In this document: in pieces, positions 1-7,416 of the stretch
Numbering within the stretch: the stretch's first letter is position 1
Layout of the letters: each line of letters begins with the position of its first letter
Assembly (NCBI GenBank): GCA_035550595.1
Contig: DASZOV010000143.1
Location: 1 to 18,835 of the forward strand
DNA: 18,835 nt
DNA from: CALFMR01 sp035550595
GTDB taxonomy: Bacteria > Acidobacteriota > Vicinamibacteria > Vicinamibacterales > SCN-69-37
Direction: 5' to 3'
Position numbers and translations under genes: made by a program
The notes under the pieces: generated by a model
What the model saw: the letters and a program-made list of their open reading frames with translations, nothing else
The model's database searches: none
Told to the model about the DNA's origin: nothing

Positions 1-1
1 G

Positions 2-760
2 ATGGTGCCGGCGCCCGCCACGGCCCAGACGCCGTTCATCCCGTACTTCAGCAAGAACCACATCCAGTACGACCACTTCCAGTGGTACACGTACAAGACC
101 GATCACTTCGAGATCTACTACTACCCGGAGCTCGAGCCGAATCTCGCGCGCATCGCGTCCTACGCCGAGAGCGCCTACCAGCACGTCAGCACGTCGCTCA
201 AGCACGACCTGGCCGAGCGCGTGCCGCTCATCGTCTACAAGACGGAGAGCGAGTTCCTCGAGCAGACGATCTCGGGCGAGCTGCCCGAGGGCGTGCTCGC
301 CTTTGCCGAGCCCACGCGCAACCGCGTCGTGCTGCCGATCGACGAACCGCCCGACCAGCTCTACGCGCTCGTCACGCACGAGCTCACGCACATCTTCGAG
401 TTCGACATCATTCCGCGCGGCCTCATCAGCGACAACCTTCCGCTGTGGGTGGACGAAGGCCTGTCCGACTACATGACCGGCTCGTGGAACCCGATCGACC
501 TGATGTCGGTCCGCGACCTGGCCCTGACCGACAGCGTGCCGGAGATGAGCCATCTCGAGTCGGCGCCGCTCTCGGGCCGCCAGCCGTACGCGCTCGGCCA
601 TGCGACGTTCGAGTTCATCGAGTCGAAGTGGGGCATGGACGGCATCCGCACGTTCTTGTTCGCGCTCCGTAAGCACGCGCTCGGCGGCAACGACTCGGCC
701 TACATGGAGGCGTTCAAGCTCAAGCCCGAGGACTTCGACGAGGACTTCTCGCGCAGGTAG
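2..760 (+). CDS. N-terminal part of an interrupted peptidase-MA / TolB-propeller / BamA-like barrel protein (partial)
   Basis: This is the first 252 codons of a larger gene. It carries a gluzincin-type metallopeptidase (peptidase MA-like) domain. HELTH lies at about residues 126-130 (zinc-binding HExxH), and WVDEGLSDY follows, with Glu152 in the place of the third zinc ligand. The segment just after the first Met (APATAQTPF) looks like the end of a signal peptide, so the true start is probably upstream of the window and the ATG at 2 is internal. The frame ends at a TAG (758-760), but the same frame stays open to 3082 and the translation continues smoothly (RERFKPFRDKERPDDYG). The stop therefore splits a single gene. 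The domain probably faces the periplasm. Whether the truncated product is made, or the stop is a mutation or base-call error, cannot be told from the sequence. Confidence 0.8.
   Translation: MVPAPATAQTPFIPYFSKNHIQYDHFQWYTYKTDHFEIYYYPELEPNLARIASYAESAYQHVSTSLKHDLAERVPLIVYKTESEFLEQTISGELPEGVLAFAEPTRNRVVLPIDEPPDQLYALVTHELTHIFEFDIIPRGLISDNLPLWVDEGLSDYMTGSWNPIDLMSVRDLALTDSVPEMSHLESAPLSGRQPYALGHATFEFIESKWGMDGIRTFLFALRKHALGGNDSAYMEAFKLKPEDFDEDFSRR
758..760 (+). other. In-frame TAG splitting the protease/propeller/barrel gene
   Basis: The TAG occupies codon 253 of a frame that otherwise runs open from position 2 to 3082. The residues on both sides (EDFDEDFSRR, then RERFKPFRDKERP) read as one continuous linker between the protease domain and the propeller. 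There is no frame change. A single substitution from TGG (Trp), TTG (Leu) or CAG (Gln) would create it. From memory of the family, a hydrophobic residue is expected here, which makes a point mutation or sequencing error likeliest. Nothing in the sequence indicates programmed readthrough. Confidence 0.85.
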
Positions 761-853
761 CGCGAGCGGTTCAAGCCGTTCCGCGACAAGGAACGGCCCG
801 ACGACTACGGCCGCAGCCTCGCGCCCGATCCGGAGAAGACGCCGTACATCGCG

Positions 854-3082
854 GTGCTCTCGATTGAGCCGTCTCCGAGCGGCGACATGCTCGCCGCGGT
901 CGTGGCCAATGCGCACGACCAGGAGTACGACATCATCCTGCTCTCGGCCAAGGACGGGCAGTTCATCCGCAACCTGACCAAGGGCTTCGACAAGGACCGC
1001 GGCTTCGAGTACATCGCGACGGCCGGCGGCCTGCGCGGCAACCTCGTGCCGTGGATCGCGTGGTCGGCCGTGGGCGATCACGTCGCGTACTTCGCGCGCA
1101 CCGAAAAAGAAAAAACGCTCATCATCCAGAACATCGTCACCGGCAAGACCGAGCAACGGATCGACCTGAAGAAGGTGGACGAGCCCGAGTCGCCGGCCTT
1201 CAGCCCGGACGGACGGACGGTGGCCTTCACGGCGATCTCCGAGGGGCAGACGGACATCTACACGGTCGATCTCGCCGAAGGCGCCGCCTCGCTGAAGAAC
1301 ATCACGAAGGACCCGACGCCCGACTACGCGCCGACCTACGCGCCCGACGGCAAGTCGATCGTCTACTCGGCCCGGCTCGGCGCGAACGACAAGCTGTTCC
1401 GGGTGGATCTCGGGACCGGCGCGCGGACCGAGCTCACCTTCGGCGCGCACGACGACGTGGGCGCGAAGTTCTACGACGACCACACGATCGTCTTCACGTC
1501 GACGGCCGTCGACCCGCGCGTCACGCTGCCGCCCGACGTCCTGCGCAACGGCGACGTCCCGAACGTCTGGGCGCTCGATCTCTCGACGAACGAGCTGCGG
1601 CAGATCACCGACACGCTGACGGGCAACGTCTCGCCGGTCGTGCTCCGACAGGACGGCCCGGCAAAGGTCGCGTTCATCTCGTACTTCAAGGGCCAGAACG
1701 AGATCAGCGTCGTGCCCGTCACGAAGACCGTGGCCACGGTGGCAACGGCGGATTTCGGCGGCCCGGCGCCCATCTTCGACTTCACCGTGCCCGTACAGCA
1801 CACGCTCGTGCGCAGCAACATCGCGAAGAAGGGCGCGTGGGACAAGATGAGCCTCGATGGCCGGCCGCCGGTCGGCCTCGGCATCACGAACAGCGGCGAC
1901 ATCTACGGCAACACCGAGGTGACGTTCAACGACGTGCTCGGCAACCGCCAGGTGAGCTTCTACGCGCAGTCGATCGCGCAATACCGGTCGCTCGCCTTCT
2001 CGTACTTCAACACTGAGCGGCGGTTCCAGTACGCGCTGCAGGGCTTCTCGCAGGACCTCTTCTACTACGGCCAGAACTCGGGCGTGCTCTACGACCCGAC
2101 GCTCGCGCCGTTCATCGACCGCGACCTCGCCACCGCGGTCCAGAGCCAGCGCGGCGGCATCGCCTACGGCATCTATCCGTTCAACCGCTACACGCGCGTC
2201 GAGCTGTCGACCGGGTACCTGCACCTCGACGAGCACTACACGAACCAGACGCTGCAGGATCTGGCCGAGCAGTACCAGATCGACAACTACGGGTCGTCGC
2301 TCTTCCGCAACGGCCACATGATTCCAGTCAGCCTCTCGCTCATTCAGGAGACGACCGTGTTCCGCGACTACGGACCGGTGGCGGGCAGCACGTTCCGACT
2401 GACCTACGAGGGATCGCCGAATCTCGGCAGCAAGTGGCTGTCGCGGCAGACCGTCGACGGCGACGGCCGCTACTACATGCGGCTCGCGGCCAACGGCGTG
2501 CTCGCGCTGCGCTTCCGCGGCATGAAGAGCTGGGGCCGCGATCCGGACTTCATGTATTACGGCGGCAACTCGGAGATGCGCGGGTACGACTACCTCGAGT
2601 TCACGGGCCAGAAGGCGTTCTTCACCGACGCCGAGCTGCGGTTCCCGCTCATCAACGCGATGCTGACGCCGTTCGGCGTGATGGGCGGGCTGCGTGGCGT
2701 CGTGTTCGCCGATCTGGGCGCCGCCGGCTTCAACGGCCAGCCGTTCCGCGTCGTCGCGCGCAACTCGGAGCTCGTGCCGATCGTGACCGGGTACGACCTC
2801 GACGGGAACGGCAACGTCATCGGCACGCACACCGACACGGTCGGCGTCGGCGGCCTGCGACTCGCCGACGGACGCGCGTCCTACGGGTTCGGCCTCGAGA
2901 GCTTCGTGCTCGGGTTCCCGATGCACTTCGACTGGTCGTGGAAGACGCTGCTCAACAAGCAGTGGGAGAACGCGATCTTCCGCAACTGCCAGCCGGTCAG
3001 CGCCACGTTCGCCGCGTGCACGGGCGACAGCGACACGTTCCGCAAGATGCAGTTCGACTTCTGGATCGGGTATGACTTCTGA
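854..3082 (+). CDS. C-terminal part of the interrupted gene: TolB/PD40 propeller plus BamA/TamA-like outer-membrane barrel
   Basis: This is the continuation, in the same frame, of the gene beginning before position 2. Coding sense resumes at 761; the GTG at 854 is only the first possible start after the stop and lies inside the propeller. The first part has repeated PD40/TolB-type blades (AFSPDGRTVAFTA, TYAPDGKSIVYSA). From about position 1850 the sequence becomes an aromatic-rich beta-strand pattern. It includes RGYDYLEFTGQKAFFTDAEL and ELRFPL, typical of the surface-antigen (D15/BamA/TamA) barrel, and ends in WIGYDF with a terminal Phe as outer-membrane barrels do. The intact polypeptide would have about 1026 residues visible here. 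A role in outer-membrane protein handling or surface proteolysis is inference. As a separate product this half would lack a signal peptide, so it is probably not functional unless the stop is read through or is an error. Confidence 0.75.
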   Translation: MLSIEPSPSGDMLAAVVANAHDQEYDIILLSAKDGQFIRNLTKGFDKDRGFEYIATAGGLRGNLVPWIAWSAVGDHVAYFARTEKEKTLIIQNIVTGKTEQRIDLKKVDEPESPAFSPDGRTVAFTAISEGQTDIYTVDLAEGAASLKNITKDPTPDYAPTYAPDGKSIVYSARLGANDKLFRVDLGTGARTELTFGAHDDVGAKFYDDHTIVFTSTAVDPRVTLPPDVLRNGDVPNVWALDLSTNELRQITDTLTGNVSPVVLRQDGPAKVAFISYFKGQNEISVVPVTKTVATVATADFGGPAPIFDFTVPVQHTLVRSNIAKKGAWDKMSLDGRPPVGLGITNSGDIYGNTEVTFNDVLGNRQVSFYAQSIAQYRSLAFSYFNTERRFQYALQGFSQDLFYYGQNSGVLYDPTLAPFIDRDLATAVQSQRGGIAYGIYPFNRYTRVELSTGYLHLDEHYTNQTLQDLAEQYQIDNYGSSLFRNGHMIPVSLSLIQETTVFRDYGPVAGSTFRLTYEGSPNLGSKWLSRQTVDGDGRYYMRLAANGVLALRFRGMKSWGRDPDFMYYGGNSEMRGYDYLEFTGQKAFFTDAELRFPLINAMLTPFGVMGGLRGVVFADLGAAGFNGQPFRVVARNSELVPIVTGYDLDGNGNVIGTHTDTVGVGGLRLADGRASYGFGLESFVLGFPMHFDWSWKTLLNKQWENAIFRNCQPVSATFAACTGDSDTFRKMQFDFWIGYDF

Positions 3083-3099
3083 TCCTGTTGAGCGATCCA

Positions 3100-3158
3100 G
3101 ACGCGCCGCAGGCGCCTCATCGACTTCTGGCTTCTGGCTTCGAACTTCTCACTTCGAC
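3100..3158. repeat. GC hairpin plus period-7 array, locus 1
   Basis: Just 3' of the barrel gene stop (3082) lies a short hairpin, GCGCC (3103-3107), loop GCA, GGCGC (3111-3115). Five heptamer units follow, with CTT at 3124, 3131, 3138, 3145 and 3152, exactly 7 nt apart (CTTCTGG, CTTCTGG, CTTCGAA, CTTCTCA, CTTCGAC). The 19-mer GACGCGCCGCAGGCGCCTC at 3100-3118 recurs as its exact reverse complement at 15312-15330, again beside a period-7 array. Confidence 0.8.
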
Positions 3159-3184
3159 GCGCGCGGTTCCGTCGACGGCGCGTC

Positions 3185-3694
3185 GTGCTGACACCGCCGC
3201 CGGACTTCTCGCCGTCGGCCGCGCCCAAGCGGCCCGGCGACTCCTACACCGAGATGGTGCAGGTGGTGCTGCCGAACGACGCCAACCCGCTCGGCTTCAT
3301 CCTGGGCGGCACGGTGATGCACCTCATCGACATTGCCGGCGCCATTGCCGCGCACCGCCATGCGCGGCGGCCGCTCGTCACCGCCGCGGTCGACGGCTTG
3401 CAGTTCCTGCACCCGATCCGCGTCGGCGACCTCATCATCCTGCGCGCGCGCGTCACGGCGACGTTCACCTCGTCGCTGGAAGTCGAGGTCGAAGTGCTCT
3501 CGGAAGGCACGCTCACCGGCGCACGCCAGCGCACGAGCGTCGCCTATCTGACGTTCGTCGCCGTCGAAGCCGAAGGCGGCCGCGCGGCAGTCCCCCCGCT
3601 GCTCCTCGAAACCGACGAAGACCGCCGCCGCGCCCACGACGCCGGCGTCCGGCGCGCGGCGCGGCTGAAGAATCGCGCGAAGCTCGACGAGTAG
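3185..3694 (+). CDS. Acyl-CoA thioesterase, hotdog fold (YciA/BFIT-BACH-like)
   Basis: The product would hydrolyse acyl-CoA to free fatty acid and CoA in the cytoplasm. The diagnostic block is VLPNDANPLGFILGGTVMH at residues 28-46, with the Asn/Asp of the hotdog active site and IDIAGAIAAHRHA after it (Asp49). The core continues VTAAVDGLQFLHPIRVGDLI, followed by the strand AYLTFVAV. Length is 169 residues, normal for a single-domain member. The chosen start is GTG 3185. The ATG at 3254 (Met24) lies inside the conserved first strand (TEMVQVVLP), so it is probably too far in. No clear Shine-Dalgarno is seen before 3185. The gene stands alone between repeat-rich spacers. Acyl-chain preference cannot be read from the sequence. 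The family assignment is firm; the exact subfamily is less so. Confidence 0.88.
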   Translation: MLTPPPDFSPSAAPKRPGDSYTEMVQVVLPNDANPLGFILGGTVMHLIDIAGAIAAHRHARRPLVTAAVDGLQFLHPIRVGDLIILRARVTATFTSSLEVEVEVLSEGTLTGARQRTSVAYLTFVAVEAEGGRAAVPPLLLETDEDRRRAHDAGVRRAARLKNRAKLDE

Positions 3695-3723
3695 AGCCGC
3701 CTCGGCTCTTCGTTGCGTTGGGG

Positions 3724-3990
3724 TCCGGGCGGCAGGGCCAGTCATCTTCTTTGCAGTGGCGCGGGGCCCCACCCCCGCGCCTACGCGCTTCGCCACTCGC
3801 TACACTCGCGAGTCAACTTTTTTGCAATGCGCTGGGCCCCCCCCAACGCTACGGCGTGTCGGCTCACTTCGAAGCAGCGAGGTCTGGGCGGCAGGGCCAG
3901 TCATCTTCTTTGCAGTGGCGCGGGGCCCCACCCCCGCGCCTACGCGCTTCGCCCCTCGCTGCGCTCGGGGCTCGCGGTGTCATCTTCTTC
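3724..3990. repeat. Intergenic hairpin-repeat cluster, locus 1 (three copies)
   Basis: This fills most of the 356-bp gap between the thioesterase and coaA; no gene is seen here. The unit begins GTCATCTTCTTTGCAGTG, then a long GC hairpin, then TACGCGCTTCGCC and a CTCGCTACGCTCG-like stretch, and meets the next GTCATCTTCTT. Copies start at 3741, 3812 (decayed) and 3900, and a lone GTCATCTTCTTC sits at 3979. The main hairpin in the first and third copies (3758-3781, 3917-3940) has arms GGCGCGGGG and CCCCGCGCC around loop CCCCAC. The 68 bp at 3727-3794 are repeated without mismatch at 3886-3953. The same element recurs at 10795-10890 and 11168-11330. Confidence 0.85.
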
Positions 3991-4050
3991 AATGCCGTCG
4001 ACTTCAGGCCTGTCTCTGTCCTTCGCGATCTTCGCGTCTTCGCGTGAGGC

Positions 4051-4998
4051 TCATCCGTGTCTCAGCCGCACGCGCCGCACGGCGTGGTCGCCGCCTTTTT
4101 CCAAGACGAGTCTCGCGCGTTCGCGTGTGGGGAGGATGTTCTCGCGGAGGTTCACGCCGTTGATCGTGCGCCAGATCTCCTGCGCCGTGGTGCGCGCGGC
4201 GGATTCGTCGAGGGCGGCGTAGCGGTGGAAGTACGATCGCGGGTCCTGGAAGACGGTCTCGCGCAGCATCAAGAATCGCTCGACGTACCAGCGTTCGACG
4301 TCGGCTTCCTCCGCGTCGATGTAGATCGAGAAGTCGAAGAAGTCCGACACGAACACGCGCGGACGGGCGGACTCGCGCGGGCGGGCCGTTGCCTCGCCGC
4401 CGGCCTGCAGCACGTTCACGCCTTCGACGATGACGATGTCGGGATGATCGACGACCTGGAACTCGCCGGGCACGATGTCGTAGACGAGGTGCGAGTAGAC
4501 CGGCGCATGAATCGCGCGTTCGCCGGCCTTGACCTCGGCCATGAACTCGATGAGCCGACGGACCTGGTAGCTCTCCGGAAACCCTTTGCGCGTGAGCAGA
4601 CCGCGTGCGTCGAGGTCGCGGTTCGGCCAGAGGAACCCGTCGGTCGTCACCAGATCGACGCGCGGATGCGCGGGCCAGCGCGCGAGCAGCGCCTGCAGGA
4701 TGCGCGCGAACGTGCTCTTCCCCACCGCCACGCTGCCGGCGATGCCGATGACGTACGGCACCGGCCGCGGCAGCGCGCCGAGGAACGTGTCAGTGGCCTT
4801 GTGCAGCGCCTGCGTCGCCGAGACGTGCAGGTTCAGCAGTCGCGACACCGGCAGGTAGATCGTCTCGACTTCGGCGAGCGACACCTGCTCGTTGATGCCC
4901 TGCAGCGCGGCCAGGTCCGTCTCGCTGAGCGTGAGCGGCGTGGCGGCGCGCAGTCGCGCCCAGGACGGGCGATCGAAGTCGAGATAGGACGACGACAT
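4051..4998 (-). CDS. coaA: Type I pantothenate kinase
   Basis: CoaA phosphorylates pantothenate with ATP, the first and usually rate-controlling step of coenzyme A synthesis, in the cytoplasm. The protein has 315 residues, matching the roughly 316 of the classical bacterial enzyme. The N-terminus (YLDFDRPSWARLR) fits the family's usual opening. The Walker A motif GSVAVGKS is at 88-95, TTDGFLWPN follows, then KGFPESYQ and the strand IVIVEGVNVLQ. All are characteristic of the type I (not type III CoaX) enzyme. The start is ATG at 4996-4998; the sequence upstream has no obvious Shine-Dalgarno. It lies 72 bp downstream of the ferredoxin gene on the same strand and may share its promoter. The spacer between them is very GC-rich and might fold. 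Identification is secure. Confidence 0.96.
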   Translation of the reverse strand: MSSSYLDFDRPSWARLRAATPLTLSETDLAALQGINEQVSLAEVETIYLPVSRLLNLHVSATQALHKATDTFLGALPRPVPYVIGIAGSVAVGKSTFARILQALLARWPAHPRVDLVTTDGFLWPNRDLDARGLLTRKGFPESYQVRRLIEFMAEVKAGERAIHAPVYSHLVYDIVPGEFQVVDHPDIVIVEGVNVLQAGGEATARPRESARPRVFVSDFFDFSIYIDAEEADVERWYVERFLMLRETVFQDPRSYFHRYAALDESAARTTAQEIWRTINGVNLRENILPTRERARLVLEKGGDHAVRRVRLRHG

Positions 4999-5070
4999 GA
5001 CGACGACGCGGGGCCGGCGTGGGGCGCGCGCCCGGCCGATCCTCGCGCCTCGGCGTCGAACGGCTGGACG

Positions 5071-5331
5071 CTACTTCTTGAAGTAGTCGGCGTTTTCCTG
5101 GATGAAGTCCTTCCACTTGTCGGGGACTTCGTCCTGCGCGTAAATGGCTTCTACGGGACACGCGGGCACGCACGCGCCGCAGTCGATGCACTCATCCGGA
5201 TGGATGTTCAGAATTCGCGCGGGCTCGAAGTCCGGCTCGTCCTTACGGGGATGGATGCAGTCCACGGGGCACACGTCGACACACGCGGTGTCCTTGGTGC
5301 CAATGCAGGGCTCGGTGATGACGTAAGCCAT
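5071..5331 (-). CDS. fdxA: Seven-iron-type ferredoxin (3Fe-4S + 4Fe-4S)
   Basis: This is a small 86-residue electron carrier. Cysteines fall at 9, 17, 21, 25, 48, 51, 54 and 58. The pattern C9-x7-C17-x3-C21-P and C48-x2-C51-x2-C54-x3-C58-P, with Thr where a classical eight-iron ferredoxin would have a Cys at position 12, matches the Azotobacter FdI type. C9, C17 and C58 would hold a 3Fe-4S cluster and C21, C48, C51 and C54 a 4Fe-4S cluster. The frame is open further upstream, but the start is placed at ATG 5329-5331. A strong GGAGGAG (5335-5341) lies just before it, and homologues begin MAYVI. The first gene of a minus-strand pair with coaA, it is divergent from the barrel gene at 5474. Its redox partner is not evident here. 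Confidence 0.93.
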   Translation of the reverse strand: MAYVITEPCIGTKDTACVDVCPVDCIHPRKDEPDFEPARILNIHPDECIDCGACVPACPVEAIYAQDEVPDKWKDFIQENADYFKK

Positions 5332-5334
5332 TCG

Positions 5335-5341
5335 CTCCTCC
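5335..5341 (-). promoter_or_regulatory. Ribosome binding site of the ferredoxin
   Basis: GGAGGAG on the minus strand is a near-perfect Shine-Dalgarno; its GGAGG core lies 5 nt before the ATG at 5331. It decides the start, because the open frame would allow a much longer product reaching 5631. The 142-bp divergent spacer (5332-5473) must hold promoters for both flanking genes. I see no convincing -35/-10 pair there. Confidence 0.75.
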
Positions 5342-5473
5342 GACGTCGGCCGTTCCACCGCGGACGGACGCTCGTCGAGCATCGCGTCCCGGCTTCGTCG
5401 GGCGCCGATCGGTCGTGAGGCATTGTGACACGCCCCCGCGCGGCGCATCAACCGCCGGGACGTCAGAGGTAAG

Positions 5474-6712
5474 ATGCCGCCGATGGTGCGGCTTTCGCTC
5501 GTCGGCTGGCTGACCACCGCCCTCGTCGCGTGCGGCGCCGCGCGAGCCGCCGCGCAGCCGCCGGCCGATGCCGCGCCGATGACCGACGCCGGGCCGCCCG
5601 TGTCGATCGGCGGCGACGTCACGGCCACCATCGCGCGCGAGGACTCACCCGGCTACTTCAATCACACCGACTACGATCACGACGCGCTGCGGCTCGTCCG
5701 CGCGCGGGTGTTCGGCGAATGGCGTCTCGCCGCACCGCTCTCGCTCATGGGCGAGCTGCGCGTCGAAGACATCTCCGATTTCTCGGCCGCGGCATTGTAT
5801 CTCCGATGGCGGCCGCGTCCGTCGGGCAGCCTCTTCGTCCAGGCCGGCCGCATCCCGCCCGTCATCGGCGCATTCGCGCGCCGCGCCTACGGCCGCGACA
5901 ATGCCGTCATCGGTGAGCCACTCGCTTATCAGTACCTGACGTCGCTCCGCGCCGACGCCCTGCCGGCCACGGTCGACGATCTCCTGCGCATGCGCGGCAG
6001 TGGATGGGAGACGCACTATCCCGTGGGCAACACCTCGGAGGAACCGGGACTGCCGCTCGTCGCGGTCTCGCGCTGGGACACGGGCGCCGAGGTCGGCTGG
6101 CAGAACGAACGGTTCGATCTCGCCGGCGCCGTCACGCAAGGATCGCCCGCGGTGCCCGTGGTCCGCGACACGAACGGCGGCTGGATGTATTCGGGCCGCG
6201 CCGCGACGCACTTGCCCGCCGGCCTCACGATTGGCGTGTCGGGCGCGACCGGCCAGTGGATCGAGAACGCGGCGCTCGACGTCACGCCTGGAGGTCGCGA
6301 CTCACCCTCGTCGCAATCGCTCGTCGGCACCGACGTCGAGTTCGGCCTCGGCCGGTGGCTCGTGCGCGGCGAATGGCTGCACTCGGCGTTCGACCTGCCG
6401 CTCGCCGCCTCCACGCCGTCGGTGTTGCACCTGACCGCCTCGTCGGGTTTCGTCGAAGGCCGCTACCGACCACACCCACGCTGGCAGATCGGCGTCCGTG
6501 CCGGCCGCATCACGTTCAACGACGTCCAGCCGTCCTCGCCGAACGCATCGCCCGAGCCATGGGACGTGCCGGTCACGCGCGTCGAAGGGACGCTCGGATT
6601 TCGCGTCAATCGTCAGCTCGATCTGCGCGCCGGCTGGCAGGAGAACTGGCGCACCGACGGACGCGTCAAGCGGCAGGGCTATCCGACGGCGAGCTTGCTC
6701 TTCTGGTTCTGA
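5474..6712 (+). CDS. Outer-membrane beta-barrel (porin-like) protein
   Basis: The 412-residue protein has an N-terminal export signal (hydrophobic core LSLVGWLTTALVACGAARA, then AAAQPPADA). Alternating polar and hydrophobic strands follow (LVRARVFGEWRLA, LSLMGELRVEDI, AALYLRWRPR, GSLFVQAGRIPPV), and it ends in ASLLFWF with a C-terminal Phe, as barrels inserted by Bam do. FVQAGRIPPVIGAFARR resembles strand-and-loop segments of substrate-selective porins, but I cannot name a family. LVAC at the end of the signal also fits a lipobox, so lipidation at Cys20 is an alternative to cleavage after ARAAA. Start: ATG 5474, preceded by AGAGG (5465-5469). It is the first gene of the unit running to 10528, and the next gene starts 5 bp after its stop. 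The substrate is unknown; its company with a copper-type protein suggests metal- or redox-linked transport, as inference only. Confidence 0.8.
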   Translation: MPPMVRLSLVGWLTTALVACGAARAAAQPPADAAPMTDAGPPVSIGGDVTATIAREDSPGYFNHTDYDHDALRLVRARVFGEWRLAAPLSLMGELRVEDISDFSAAALYLRWRPRPSGSLFVQAGRIPPVIGAFARRAYGRDNAVIGEPLAYQYLTSLRADALPATVDDLLRMRGSGWETHYPVGNTSEEPGLPLVAVSRWDTGAEVGWQNERFDLAGAVTQGSPAVPVVRDTNGGWMYSGRAATHLPAGLTIGVSGATGQWIENAALDVTPGGRDSPSSQSLVGTDVEFGLGRWLVRGEWLHSAFDLPLAASTPSVLHLTASSGFVEGRYRPHPRWQIGVRAGRITFNDVQPSSPNASPEPWDVPVTRVEGTLGFRVNRQLDLRAGWQENWRTDGRVKRQGYPTASLLFWF

Positions 6713-6717
6713 CCGAC

Positions 6718-7416
6718 ATGCGAGGCGTCGCGCTCCTGTCGATCACGCTCCTCTGCTCGATCGTGTTCGTGCAGGCGCAGGCGCAGACGCCACCCGCTTC
6801 AGCCACAACCACCACCGGATCAGGCGGCACGATCCGCGGCCACGTCGACGTCCCTGACGATCGCGCTCTCCTGCCGCGTCCGTCGATCACGGACGTCAGC
6901 GGCCCGCGGCCACGCATGGCCAGTCGCCGCCATGTCGTCGTCTACCTCGATGCCGTGCCGCGGCGCGCTTTCGACGAGTTGCCGGCGGCCCGCGCGCGCA
7001 TGGATCAGCGCGGCGAGCAGTTCGTCCCGCACATCCTCGCCATCACGACTGGAACGACCGTCGACTTCCCCAACCACGACACGACCTTCCACAACGTGTT
7101 CTCGCTCTCGCGCGTCCGCACGTTCGATCTCGGACGCTTCCCGCCGGGCCGCACCGGCTCGGTGCGATTCGATCGGCCGGGCATCGTGCCCGTGTTCTGC
7201 GACATCCACTCGCACATGAGCGCCTACATCCTCGTCTTCACGCATCCCTTCTTCGCCGTGACCGACGATGGCGGCGCGTACGAGATCGACGGGGTGCCGG
7301 CCGGCACATACACGCTGATGGTGTGGAGCGAACTGGGAACGGCCGCATCGCGGCGCGTCACCGTCACGGACGGCGGCACGGCCGACGTCGATTTTCGCGT
7401 GAGCCGCGAGCCATGA
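6718..7416 (+). CDS. Exported cupredoxin-like protein with C-terminal carboxypeptidase-regulatory-like domain
   Basis: The product has 232 residues. A clear signal peptide (VALLSITLLCSIVFVQAQAQ, residues 4-23) sends it to the periplasm. Residues about 70-178 form a cupredoxin-like fold: FPNHDTTFHNVFS carries His125, and VFCDIHSHMSAYILV carries Cys161, His164 and Met167. Together these are the His, Cys-x2-His-x2-Met ligands of a type-1 copper site. Residues about 182-230 (GGAYEIDGVPAGTYTLMVW) are a small beta-sandwich of the carboxypeptidase-regulatory type. Proteins of this kind are often labelled methylamine-utilisation proteins, but no mau genes are present, so that label would mislead. No Shine-Dalgarno is visible; translation is probably coupled to the barrel gene ending 5 bp upstream. 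The stop overlaps the kinase start (ATGA). Copper binding is predicted; a role as electron carrier or copper sensor is open. Confidence 0.82.
   Translation: MRGVALLSITLLCSIVFVQAQAQTPPASATTTTGSGGTIRGHVDVPDDRALLPRPSITDVSGPRPRMASRRHVVVYLDAVPRRAFDELPAARARMDQRGEQFVPHILAITTGTTVDFPNHDTTFHNVFSLSRVRTFDLGRFPPGRTGSVRFDRPGIVPVFCDIHSHMSAYILVFTHPFFAVTDDGGAYEIDGVPAGTYTLMVWSELGTAASRRVTVTDGGTADVDFRVSREP

Noticed and set aside
3741..3990. CRISPR array
   Set aside because: The copies are long, imperfect and hairpin-rich, without uniform unique spacers, and no cas genes are near.
5426..5441. TGACACG as a sigma-54 -24 element upstream of the barrel gene
   Set aside because: The expected TTGCW at the -12 position reads CGCGC, and the conserved GG is missing. 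Not credible as a promoter for the NtrC-type regulator.
5332..5631. A 100-residue N-terminal extension of the ferredoxin
   Set aside because: It would overlap the divergent barrel gene, is low-complexity, and ignores the strong GGAGGAG before the ATG at 5331.
6718..7416. Calling the cupredoxin-like gene a methylamine-utilisation gene
   Set aside because: Only the copper-type fold supports it; no methylamine dehydrogenase or mau genes are present in the window.
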